Assembly (NCBI GenBank): GCA_014898425.1
Contig: RCSZ01000011.1
Coordinates: forward strand, 1,610,501 to 1,674,500
Origin: Botryotinia globosa
Taxonomy: Eukaryota > Ascomycota > Leotiomycetes > Helotiales > Sclerotiniaceae
Direction: 5' to 3'
DNA: 64,000 nt
The stretch's first letter is position 1, and each line of letters starts with the position of its first letter. The notes beneath the pieces were generated by a model that was not told the origin of the DNA, made no database searches, and worked only from the letters and a program-made list of their open reading frames with translations. The translations under genes and the position numbers were made by a program. This document shows positions 35,701-45,830 of the stretch, in pieces.

Positions 35701-37493
35701 TTCCGAATGGGCAGACTTCAATGCCTCTATGGCAGCATTGTGCTCCTCTGCCAAGGTTCTCTTCAACTCTTCCAGAGAGTCTGCATGCTTACTGGCCTTG
35801 GACTCGAAGTCTAGTTCTAAGGCTTTGACTTTCTCACCATGCTCGGCCTGTAAAGCTTTCAATGATTCAGTTGCGGCTGCACATTCTGCAATAGCCTGCT
35901 CGAGCTGAACTTTCAAATCTGTGATTTCAGCCTCTTTCTCGGCAGCTGCAGCAATAGCACCGGCATTTGCTTCTCTAGCGGCAGCTAATTCGGCATTGAC
36001 TGCATCTAAAGCATTTGCGTGCTCGCTAGCATGTGTTTCTTTGGCAGCCGCTAACTCAGCGTTTAATACCTCCAAGGCAGCACTATGTTCAGCCTTTAAC
36101 TTTTCTAAAGCTTCCACATGCTCAGTAGCGCCTCTAGAAGACGCAGCTTCTTTTGCCTCCTCAATAGCCGCTAAAGAAGCTTCCTGAGCTGCTGCCTTGG
36201 CATTCTCGGCTTCCACCAATTGGGCCTGCAAACTCTCTAAAATGGCTTTGTGATCGGCATTAAGCTTCTCGACAAGTTCGTTGTGGGTTGCGCGGATGGC
36301 TTCTTCGGCATCCGAAATGCGTTTCGACTCTTCTTCAGCTGCTTTGCCAAGATCAAGAAGTCTTTCTTGTGATGTGGTAATTTCCTTCTTCAATTCTTCG
36401 ACCTTGGTCTCGTTCTCCGCCAATTTTGTTTTCAACTCTTCGACTTCTTTTGTGGATGCGGCCGCAGTTGCAGTCGCAGCTGCAGTCGCAGATGGCGTTC
36501 CACTGACGGAGCGAGAGGATGACAATACTGATGGCTTTGGTGCTGGGTGGGCCGATGTACCACTTTGAAGAGCGTTGAGACGCTTTCTAGCCTCCGAAAC
36601 TGCACCGCCGCTGCTAAGAGCGCTAATTGAAGGCTTGGAAGAGTGCGTTGGGCGAGTGGCGGTAGTGCTATTCAGTTATCAGTACTTGACACAACCATAT
36701 TCACAAAACCAAACTATAATAGGACTTACGCAGAAGCACTCGTTGGCTTTGGGGCAGTTGTACTAGCAGCCTTCACAGCCTTTGGACTGGTTTGACCAGC
36801 TGCTGTCGCCGATGCAACAGGCTTTCTTGCGGCTGGTGCTGCTGTGGTTGTAGTAGTAGAAGTAGCGTGCATAGAGACAGGTCTGGCCCGGGCTTCAGCC
36901 GCTGTACCAGGCGTCTTCGAAGTATTGGTATGGCTTGGTGCAAGAGAAACTCGTCGTGCAGAGGTAGTGGCAGGTTTTTTCTCGTCTGCATGAATTCCAG
37001 CAGCAGATGGAGCTCTATGACTGGCACTGGAGGATGTAGTTCCTGTTGCACTGCCTGTAGGCTTTCGCACAATAGATCCAGTTGCTGGGCGCGTTGGGGG
37101 TTTGCTCAAACCTCCTGTAGTTTTGGTTGCGGAAGAAGATGTGGGTTTGATCCCAGAAGAGGCCGTGGGTCTTGTTGCGCTTCCTGAAATTGGACGTCTT
37201 GGTGCCGCAGATGAGCCAGCTCTTTTGGGAAGTACATTTTCCTTCTTCGCACCACTTATAGCTCCTGTTGCGGTCTTGCCTGCATCGTTGCTCTTGACAG
37301 ATTCCTTCTCTGTCTCAGTATCTACTTCCGATCCTGCTCCTGTAGTTTCCTCTGGTACAGCATCTGCGGTGCCCTCAAGGGGAGCTTCAACAGGGGTGAT
37401 AGGAGTGACAGGAGTATCATCTAATGTATCCAGAGATGATTCTTCTGACTTGAAAGTCTCTTGGGGAATAACTGGGCTCTCAACGTCTGCCAT
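32733..37493 (-). CDS. Large coiled-coil protein with internal repeats, about 1472 aa
   Basis: Four exons on the reverse strand: 36730-37493, 33256-36667, 33005-33172 and 32733-32807. The first two introns have clear GTAAGT/GTATGC donors; the third uses a weak GTTGGC donor. If it is retained the protein ends ...SVGEPFF at 32984. Residues 1-255 are a disordered Ser/Thr/Pro/Ala arm with basic patches (RAGSSAAPRRPISGSATRP), like microtubule-binding arms. Then comes about 1100 residues of Glu/Lys/Ala-rich coiled coil. In its middle a unit of about 60 residues, built on LLQSHAEDIAALKAQHANAQ, recurs at least five times. The last exon (LAKARVTVEQLEKMNDDLKK) is also coiled coil. Fungal relatives are annotated only as M-protein-repeat-like. 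A cytoskeletal scaffold role is inference. Confidence 0.83.
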
Positions 37494-37941
37494 ATTGACA
37501 ATGATCGAGGAAAAAGGAGATTGTATAACGAAGGACTAATATTTGCGACTATAGTTGTGAAGATCAAAATCAGTCAGCGATATTCATTTATGATTCATCA
37601 ATGACCATTTCCCCAACTCAATTTTCCTAGCCTCACATGTGCATATGTACTCCACCAAACAGCGCGACATGTAACATATCATTGATCAATGGAAAGACCC
37701 AAATCTCACTGGGTAGCGCAAAAGATTGAATCTGCCAAACAGATTGATACACCAAAACCCTCAATGTGACTCGAGACTTACGACGTGTTCAATCGCAGCG
37801 CAATACGAAGCACACCTGTCTTGCAATGGTGTTCTCCAATTGCGCAAAGTCCAATGCTCCAATGGATGAATGTGCGAGTTGGGCTTCTATTCGGGATTGG
37901 ATTGGCTATCAAAAATAACTGACCTGGATCTTTATCTTTCC

Positions 37942-37982
<41 letters not shown>

Positions 37983-39032
37983 CCAATTGCTCTTGGGTAT
38001 CTCAAACACTCAACAGATTGATTTATGAAGTTTGAGTAAAGGAAAGTAAGTATCAGAAAATGATGTGCAATGCTAAAATAAGAACTGATCAATGCAAGTT
38101 GGTGAGAATTCAGGGACCAGCGAGGGAGATTGAAGGCATTGAGCTTGTTGACTTCTAGAAGAGCGCAGTTAAATTTTAGAGGGGACTTGCCCCTGCGGCC
38201 GATTTACATGGACCCACCATATTTAATCACGTATCTAACGAAATTAACCCGTATTGGACAGACAACGTTATGAAAAGAAGAAAAAAATGTACTTATTAAC
38301 TTATTGGAATTCACTGAGTAGATATGAGAATTTATTTGATCATCATTATAGAGGAAAAGGAAATCAGAGACATATGAGTACATTTTTGACATGTGTTAGG
38401 TTTGATAACCGTATCGCTTGTTGCTAAAGAACCAGATCAACGCCAACCGTTTGAGATCATGTCGTGAAACATTACTGCCATCGAGTCATCTGCATTATCT
38501 GTTTTATGTCACCGCAAAAAGAAAATATCCAGATGGAATAAATACCCAGTAGAAAGGGGGTGTCTTGGAAAGCCTCACATCAAAGCTTTTTAATCTTCAC
38601 CGACATCAGTTTGGATATTATTGGCAGAGTGCTTTGAGCCCCTGAGAGATTGAGCAAAATGATAATTTGTATTTACAGATAAGTTCCCCTTTTCCCATAT
38701 GTCGTTGTTCGGTACCAGAGAACTCCTTCGGACATCGAAGTCATACTAGCCTTTCGCACCTAAAAATATATATGCCAATATGTAATATCTCATCCATTTG
38801 TTCCATCGTCGCTCCACATCTTGCAAGCTCCATCACATGCAAAGCCCCTTCAAAAATAGTTACTGTTTGATAAATAGCGATATTTGTTACCCATTTCTTC
38901 CATGTGCTAGCTGGCCACATAATAGTCGTAAAGTCGTAATTTGAAAGGTCATAATGACCCTCCGATGAGAATTGATAATTTTGTCGTTAGAGATGACTGA
39001 AGATGTCGAGAAGTCACACAAACCTTCCGACT
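37494..39032. other. Intergenic
   Basis: Promoter and leader of the coiled-coil gene, including a CT microsatellite at 37942-37982, then the 3' side of KAR5. No other gene is supported. Confidence 0.45.
37942..37982. repeat. CT-rich microsatellite
   Basis: CTAT/CTCT units ending in about 12 CT dinucleotides, in the promoter region of the coiled-coil gene. Confidence 0.85.
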
Positions 39033-40822
39033 CTACTTCATCTCGCTCAAGTGGATTCCATTACTTGAATTGATATCATTGTGCAATGTAGTAGAAGCCT
39101 TGAAGATTATTTGTGCTTCCTCTTGTAGTACTTTGTCTCGTGCCAGTTGTGTTAACGCTCTTGGTCTTTGAATTCGTGGAATCCAGTGTTCGATTTGGCG
39201 TAACTGTATCGTGGTTTCTGCTATTGCCCAACCTATTCCTATCAGTATCATTTTGTATAAAATGTAAGCTAAAAACAAACCTCCAACAAAGAGACCCAGA
39301 TTACGAATCAAAGATGGCGGAAGACCATGACTACCAAAGAAGAGAGTAATCGGGGGCAAGAGTATCCGAAGAGCATTATTAACAAATGGATCACCCATAC
39401 TCATAATACCGTTCCATGAATTCGCGGCCTCAGCCGCTTTCCCAAGACTTTCTCGAATACCAGTTGCTGTAAAGCTGGCTTGTTCAAGGCTTTCCGAGTG
39501 ATCCTGGATTAAGGTGGTCATATTCACGACGACATCACTCAGTGTCTCGAACCTCTGTAGAAGTCAGTTCTGTCTTGTTTATCATGGGCCAAGATAACCC
39601 TTACCTGATCCAAAGTGTCTTGTCTATCACTCATGGATGTGATCACGGGAATCAAGAGATCCTACATATAATCAGTCATGTCATCTGAATGTTCCTTGTA
39701 ACTTACAATTGCGTAAGTCAGTCTCTCGAATGATGATTCTGCGTTTTCTGCCAATGCGTTGATGTTTTCCAATTTTGATTTTGCAGTTCCAGACGTGGCC
39801 ACAAGAGCCTGTTCTTGTGCAGCGGCCATCTCGGCATTGCTTTGTAGAACAGTATCGACGACATTCTTCATCACTCGTTGAATATCGCCAGTACTACCAA
39901 GTATTGATCGAAGCGCACTTGCAACATCCTACATACATAAGTCAATTTTGTACCATATAATACAGATGAGTAGTGAGCTTACCAACGCCTCTGATGAAAT
40001 GACCTCAAATGCTCCTTCAACCTTGGTCTTGAGTGCTTCAGCCTGCGTCATGACTCCTTCAAAGTAAGAATCTGCTGCTCTTCCATGATTTGCCATATTT
40101 TGCTTGAGATCATGGAGGTCGCTCTCGAGGTCTGCCGCAAATTGACTCATGATCTCCACAAGCTTTTTTTGCAGAAGAATAGATTGATCTGGAGATAGTT
40201 AGGCAGGCTCTTGTGGATTGACTGGCGACATACCTTTGTCAATGTCAGATCGAGCAGCTTGACAAATCAAAAGACAATTATCCCGGTAACTAGTCCAACT
40301 CAACCAATGGGAAGGATCTTTGCCGAGTCCCTTCAAGCAGGCTCCAACCTCATTCTGTGATACTTGCAATTTTCCTTCTGCTTCTTGCGAAGCACGTAAC
40401 AAAGATGGAAGTCGGAAAGGCTCGCAAGCATCAGGAACGACCATACTACTACGTTCCATATCACAAATAGCGAGACTTGCAGCAAGGCTCTCCACATAGT
40501 GCCTCTGAACACGCCCACTATATAAATCGTATTCATTTTGATTGATGTCTTCCAAACCTTCACAATTGCTCATTAAAAGCTGTGCAGCTACTCGATGGCA
40601 AATCGGTTCTTCCTCCAGCCTCTTCAACTCAAGCATCGCACTAGAGTACAGTTCATTGTTGCGAGATCGTGCGTTTACCAGCTCCGACTTGGTATTCTGG
40701 TGTTGATTTTTTCCAATTTGTCGCTGGCCAGGAGTGGAATCGTCGATAATTTTGGACTTCCATCCGAAAGCAGATACTGATACTAACCATATTCCAAGGA
40801 GAAGGGGTTTGAGAAGTAGCAT
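39033..40822 (-). CDS. KAR5: Nuclear fusion protein Kar5/Tht1 family, 531 aa
   Basis: Five exons on the reverse strand: 40234-40822, 39983-40188, 39707-39928, 39605-39661 and 39033-39554. Introns are 45-54 bp with GTATGT/GTAAGN donors and AG acceptors, and all junctions keep frame. The start at 40822 gives a cleavable-looking signal peptide (MLLLKPLLLGIWLVSVSAFG). The Cys-containing luminal domain (ICHRVAAQLLMSNCEGL, YVESLAASLAICDMERS) matches the Kar5/Tht1/Brambleberry family. A coiled-coil middle follows, then two hydrophobic segments near residues 419-435 and 450-475 and a short tail. Kar5 sits in the ER/nuclear envelope and is needed for nuclear fusion after mating. Expression is expected to be sex-linked, but nothing in the promoter shows it. 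Confidence 0.88.
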
Positions 40823-41584
40823 CTTGAAACTTTGGTCGTGCTTTGGGAGTCTCTGGGGTTTCAAAGTTATAGGCCAGCAGTAAATTTGAGTCGAGTCTCA
40901 GAAGCAAGATCAAGATCAGAAGATGGATCGGAGAACTTTCTCAAGGTTTGCACTTTGGAACTTGAGAAAGCTGGAGATAATCAATAAGGAATAGATAATG
41001 GAGGTAGAATAGATTGAAGTCTTAAGGAAGAAAGAAGTCACTGGCGTTAAAAAGGGTTGTTATTACTAAAGATTTGAAGATAGAAGAGTTGAAGAGTTGA
41101 AGAGAAAGGGTGAGGACAGAAGAGATCAAGAAAACCGAATTAGAAGACGCTATCTTCTTCGTCGGAGCAGAGACAGGACATGGACAGATGTAGAGGGAGT
41201 GAATTGTATGAAATTTAAAAGAGGGTGAATTAAGGAGGGGATTTTCCTTCCTTCCTAAATTGACATGTAGTTGAGATACATTTGAAGACGTTCGATTACC
41301 TCGATACTTTTCACCTTTGGATATCAAAGAAAGCTCCTTGTACAAGAATCAATAGTCATAACTTTGAGGAGAAGCCTATCCATTATATTCAATCGAATTT
41401 GGAAATTTGGACCATTCTTCACCACCCAATATCTTCGCGTTTTCATCTGGCGTTTGAGCCTGGAGAATATCGCCCAAGTCCGCGAGATCACGTGTCAAAT
41501 TAAATACCCGCTAACCGCATTTAATCCGACCTCAAATTCTATCGACGGCGACCCTAGCAACGAAACAGCAGCAACCCACCCACC
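40823..41584. other. Intergenic, divergent promoters
   Basis: Shared upstream region of KAR5 and the mitochondrial uL6 gene. No other gene is supported. Confidence 0.5.
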
Positions 41585-42402
41585 ATGTTGTCCACCGCTC
41601 GATCTAAAGGCCTAGGCCAGGTCCTCACATCCACTCCCTCCATATCAATCCCTTCATTTCTCCTCCCCGCATTCCCAATCGCCTCACGATCCTTTTCCGC
41701 ATCAACATGTCGAAACTCTCACATTGGAAGCGCAGTTTTATCTATTCCTCCAGAAGTAACCTTTAAAGTCATACCACCGCCTCCGCCGGCCAGAGGCTCT
41801 GCGGTCGCTGGAAGACCGCTTGTCAAAATTGAGGGGCCATTGGGGAAAATGTCCATGTCAATCGAGCCATTTATTAAAATCGAACATGATGAGAATACAC
41901 GGAAAGCAATTGTCAGAGTGGAGGATAGAGAAGTCAAAAACCAAAGAGCGATGTGGGGTAAGCATTTCCCCTCTGTGTCCAATCTATGTTTTGTCTCGCA
42001 GTTTGCTAACCAGTTCCTGTAGGAACCACCCGCGCCTACCTCCAAAATCACATACTTGGTGTCTCTGAAGGTCACAATGCTATTCTCCGCCTTGTTGGTG
42101 TTGGATACCGTGCCACGGTCGAGCCCGCCTCCAATGTTACCACCAAGACTCCCGAATTCGAAGGGCAACAATTTGTCGTCCTGAAAGTAGGATATTCTCA
42201 TCCCATCGAATTACCCGTTCCAAGATTCGTGAAAGCGAGTACACCCCAGCCTACACGTATATTGTTAGAAGGGCCAGAGAAGGAAGTTGTATTGCTCTTT
42301 GCGGCGCAAATTAGAAAGTGGAGAGTTCCAGAGCCATATAAAGGAAAGGGAATCTTTGTTAATGGGGAAGAGATCAAGTTGAAGAATAAGAAGATCAAGT
42401 AG
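41585..42402 (+). CDS. MRPL6: Mitochondrial large-subunit ribosomal protein uL6m, 250 aa
   Basis: Exons are 41585-41957 and 42023-42402. The 65-bp intron has a GTAAGC donor, a GCTAAC branch site and a TGTAG acceptor, and splits a Gly codon. The N-terminus is rich in Ser, Arg and Ala with no acids (MLSTARSKGLGQVLTSTPSI), a mitochondrial targeting sequence ending near RSFSAS. The body has the two uL6 folds: GRPLVKIEGPLGKMSMSI and, after the intron, ILRLVGVGYRATVE, YSHPIELPVP. The uL6 signature KWRVPEPYKGKGI precedes a basic tail. The protein helps form the stalk/sarcin-ricin region of the mitoribosome. It is convergent with the Met22 gene, 140 bp apart. Confidence 0.95.
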
Positions 42403-42542
42403 GGGTTGAATATCAAGAACATTAGTACGGAGATAATGTCACTTCTAGATCTCATAGATGTATCTGTGACAATGATGTACAAGCGTGTAGAAAGTATCAT
42501 CGCTGTCATTCATGACGAATATATATAAAAAATATGTACAAT

Positions 42543-43799
42543 TTATTTCTTGCCCCCCAAAACTTCCTTAACTACTTCTAGAACATGGTCGTGGATGGCC
42601 GCTGGGGCTGCAACGACGCCTTTGTTTTCAGCCAAAGTTCTTCCTTTACTGAAATCCAATCTACGTCCAACGGAATCAGTTACTTGTCCACCTGCCTCTC
42701 TCACGATTAGGTCTCCAGCAGCATGATCCCAGATCTTTTCTTGGTAAGTTGCGCTAACTGGAAGTCTGAGGTAGATATCTCCAGCACCTCTAGCAATTGA
42801 ACCATATTTGGCTTGAGAATCCATACGAACACTGGCTTTGGTGACACCCAATTTAGTAGCAATAGCATGTTGATCGCCATGAGAAGAGTGACCGGCTTCA
42901 ACACTCTCACAGAAAGTAGCTTGAGTTAAGTCCGTAACTGGCTTCATCTGAATCGATTGGCCTTTTGCTAATGCCCCAGTACCCAATGGTCGACTGGTAG
43001 CACCTTGGCCCAATACGGCGGAGAATAAAACACCCTTCCCCTCATCATCTGATGCATCCTTACCGGCATCAGCTGATAATGGAGCGGAGTCGTCGACTGG
43101 AAGGTTAGGACATCCAAGAACACCGACCTTGACATCTCCGTCAACCATCAATGCTAAGCAAACGGCATACTGACCACCTCTCAAAAATCCCTTTGTTCCA
43201 TCGATAGGATCCAAAGCCCAAATTCTTCCTTTAGCTCCACCAGCACTGTTTCCAGCATCGATAGCATCCAACATGGCATCCACACTTTCCACTGGACCAC
43301 CTAAAACCTTCTCAGCCTCAGAGTCTGAAAGTTTCGAAGCTTCGACCAATTCCCAAATCTGATCTCTCAATTTAGAATTCTCTCTCAAATCACTGGCTTC
43401 CTCTTCTCCCACGACCTCGTCATCAGGGAAATTCTTCTTGATAGCTTGGATAATTAAAGCTTGGGCTCCAAAATCTCCAATTGTCACAGGTGATTTGTCG
43501 TCCTTGGATAATGTTCCTTTGGATTTTTCATGAAAGACCTTCTTGGTCAAGATAGCAGCTCTTTGAACGGCCAACTGAGCCACCTCTAATTCTTTGCTGT
43601 AGTTAGACATTTTGGAAGTCGAAGCTGTAGAAAGCGGTTTGATATGTGTAGGAGAGAAGTGATGAGATATAAGAGTAAGCCGGGGCCGAAATCTCTTTGT
43701 AATGAAAGCCAGTATGACGATCAGGAGAGATGTGAATAGGATTCTCTTTGGAGAAAAGTAATTGGAAGAGAGATTATTTTTGATTGCAATCTTTGACAT
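42543..43799 (-). CDS. MET22: 3'(2'),5'-bisphosphate nucleotidase (Met22/Hal2), 418 or 355 aa
   Basis: Single exon. The enzyme hydrolyses 3'-phosphoadenosine 5'-phosphate, a by-product of sulfate assimilation, and is the Li/Na-sensitive target in salt toxicity. Metal-site motifs are all present: GEEEAS (131-136), DPIDGTKGF (197-205) and WDHAAGD (357-363). Two in-frame starts exist. The first, at 43799, adds 63 residues with a hydrophobic segment (about 20-34, ILFTSLLIVILAF) and a basic Ser/Thr stretch. The second, Met64 (MSNYSKELEVAQLAVQRAAI), gives 355 residues, close to the yeast enzyme's length. The long form could be membrane- or mitochondrion-directed, the short form cytosolic. Which start is used cannot be decided here. 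Confidence 0.93.
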   Translation of the reverse strand: MSKIAIKNNLSSNYFSPKRILFTSLLIVILAFITKRFRPRLTLISHHFSPTHIKPLSTASTSKMSNYSKELEVAQLAVQRAAILTKKVFHEKSKGTLSKDDKSPVTIGDFGAQALIIQAIKKNFPDDEVVGEEEASDLRENSKLRDQIWELVEASKLSDSEAEKVLGGPVESVDAMLDAIDAGNSAGGAKGRIWALDPIDGTKGFLRGGQYAVCLALMVDGDVKVGVLGCPNLPVDDSAPLSADAGKDASDDEGKGVLFSAVLGQGATSRPLGTGALAKGQSIQMKPVTDLTQATFCESVEAGHSSHGDQHAIATKLGVTKASVRMDSQAKYGSIARGAGDIYLRLPVSATYQEKIWDHAAGDLIVREAGGQVTDSVGRRLDFSKGRTLAENKGVVAAPAAIHDHVLEVVKEVLGGKK

Positions 43800-44318
43800 G
43801 AATTTATTTTATTGTATTGTACTCGTAGTGTAGGTAGTAGATTTGGATTGTAACTTGTAAAAGGAAATCTGGAGTGAATCGAGGGGTATTTCAAAGTCTT
43901 TGTTGTCGTCCCAATTTTCATGTATTATTTATGTAAGTCTTACAAAGTACTCCAGCTACGCAAGCTCGAGGCAAGCAAGCCATCAAGCAGAAAGTCTAAA
44001 GCTACTGCAGGCGGCACGGGCCTTTGGGTCTTCCTATCATAAAGCATAACAGGGGGAAGGGTTGTATAGGTCAACCCGTGACCTCATCTAGTCATTTATT
44101 ACTTTTTGTACAAAGTACTGATTAGTACCAAGTACACAGCAACCAAATAACCGCCCGTAAATAAATAAAAAAGGGAAAACCTTCAGATTCACATCCATCA
44201 CATTCATCACATCCATCACATTCATCACATCCATCACATTCATCACATCCATCACATCCATCACACCCATCACGGCACCACGAGAGTGTCACCCAGTGTC
44301 ACTATCTCAGCCGCGCAA
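43800..44318. other. Intergenic, divergent promoters
   Basis: Between the divergent MET22 and C3HC-finger genes; includes the repeat at 44189-44273. Nothing else is seen. Confidence 0.5.
44189..44273. repeat. 9/18-bp tandem repeat (CATCACATC/CATCACATT)
   Basis: Alternating 9-mers CATCACATC and CATCACATT make an 18-bp higher-order unit. The array ends 45 bp before the start codon of the C3HC-finger gene, so it is probably in its leader. Confidence 0.9.
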
Positions 44319-45830
44319 ATGAATACAACCAAAAGAAAATTCAACGCCCTCCTTAATGGCTTGGGAAGCAAAAAGTCGGACTCCTCCTTATCAGCACACG
44401 AAGTGAACAAAACTCCCGAGAAACCTCAAAATGATACAGATTCCAATATGAAGAAGCCCCGAATTTCATATTCTTCTTCGAACGCGACTCAATTACCTTC
44501 TTTATCTCGCGCATCATCTGCCGCCCCATCCGAATTTGATAGCGCCCGTCAGAGATTGGCACCCGTTCATAAACTCTCTGCGACTCCCGTTTCGCCCGCA
44601 GAGCCTCCCAAATGGACCCCATATGATCGCGGGGAATTTCTCAAAAGATTAAAGTCTTTCTCGAATCTAACGGACTGGACGCCAAAACCAGCAAAGGTCA
44701 ATGAGGTGGAATGGGCCAAGAGAGGATGGCTTTGCCAGAAGAAGGAGAGAGTTCGATGTTGTTTCTGCAATGTAGAGATTCTGGTTAAGCTAAACAAGAA
44801 AGAAGAAGACGGGAAAGAGAAGGAAGTTTATATCGCGGAGAACATTGGTAGGGGATTTCTCTTTCCGTCGCAGATTCCGGTGATCTAGCGCTAACTAACT
44901 CAGTAGAAAATGCGTTGGTCGATAAATATGTTGAACTTATTATCGCGTCTCACGACGAGAGTTGTCCATGGAGGCAGAGAGGATGCGACGGTATGTTACA
45001 TGGTCTCTTTTCACGCGCTCAGTACTAATTCTGCCCTAGATGTCATATTCAAGCTACCTCTCAATAAACCTGCAGTTACCATACAAACCCTTCGCGAACG
45101 TTACGATGAACTCCAACAAAGAATCGATCACCTACCATACCTCTCTAATATGTCACCTCCTGAAGGTCTTGATGTTGATCGCGTTGCAAGTTATCTTCCC
45201 CAAGAATTTCTCCAGTCGTCTTCTGGATCAGGGCAAATAAGCTCCCCGGAAAATATCAATAAAGTGGCTTTAATGATGTCTCTTTGTGGCTGGCAAGGTC
45301 ACAAGCATGATCGTCTTGGTCAACAACTCGAATCTGTCTCATGTCAAACATGTTACCGAATTCTTGGTCTCTGGATGTTTAAAAGTAGATCTATTTCTGC
45401 TGCAGGTGTAGAAACCGAGCCAGCTATTGTTCCTGGTCTCGATCCTATCGCCCAACATCGCGAATATTGTCCTTGGCGCAACCCAGTATCACAAAATGGA
45501 CTTGCCGCTACGCAGAATCAAAAGCTAAGAGCGCTTGCGGGATGGGAAGTTGTGCTACGAGTATTGAAGAGTGAGCATGGATTGAGAGTTGGTAGGGAAA
45601 AGAATGAAAAGGGTTCAAGGAAAAGTTATATTACACCTGCAACGAGCGAGAGTATCGATGAAAATGGTAATGATTTGGCACCTGACTTCGCAGATGAAGA
45701 GGATGCAAAGAGTATTAGGGATGCAAAGGATAAGGATTTAATGACGAGATTGAGAAGGGTCAAGACATTCATTGCATTGAAGAAGCGACCCAGTGGAGAT
45801 GTCAAAACCAAGAGATTTAGTGCTACTTGA
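44319..45830 (+). CDS. C3HC zinc-finger protein, NIPA/Rsm1 family, 468 aa
   Basis: Exons are 44319-44847, 44904-44990 and 45040-45830. The first acceptor is a tandem CAGTAG (44901-44906); using the second AG removes one Val and also keeps frame. The N-terminal 100 residues are Ser-rich with a basic patch (MKKPRIS). The zinc finger begins WTPYDRGEFLKRLKSFSNLT, then WAKRGWLCQKKERVRCCFCN and, after the first intron, ASHDESCPWRQRGCD, which supplies the C3HC ligands. A second half, with SLCGWQGHK, SCQTCYRILGLWMF and HREYCPWRNP, forms the Rsm1-like domain. Yeast Rsm1 has been linked to mRNA export and animal NIPA is an F-box-like nuclear protein; a nuclear role is likely. Confidence 0.88.
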
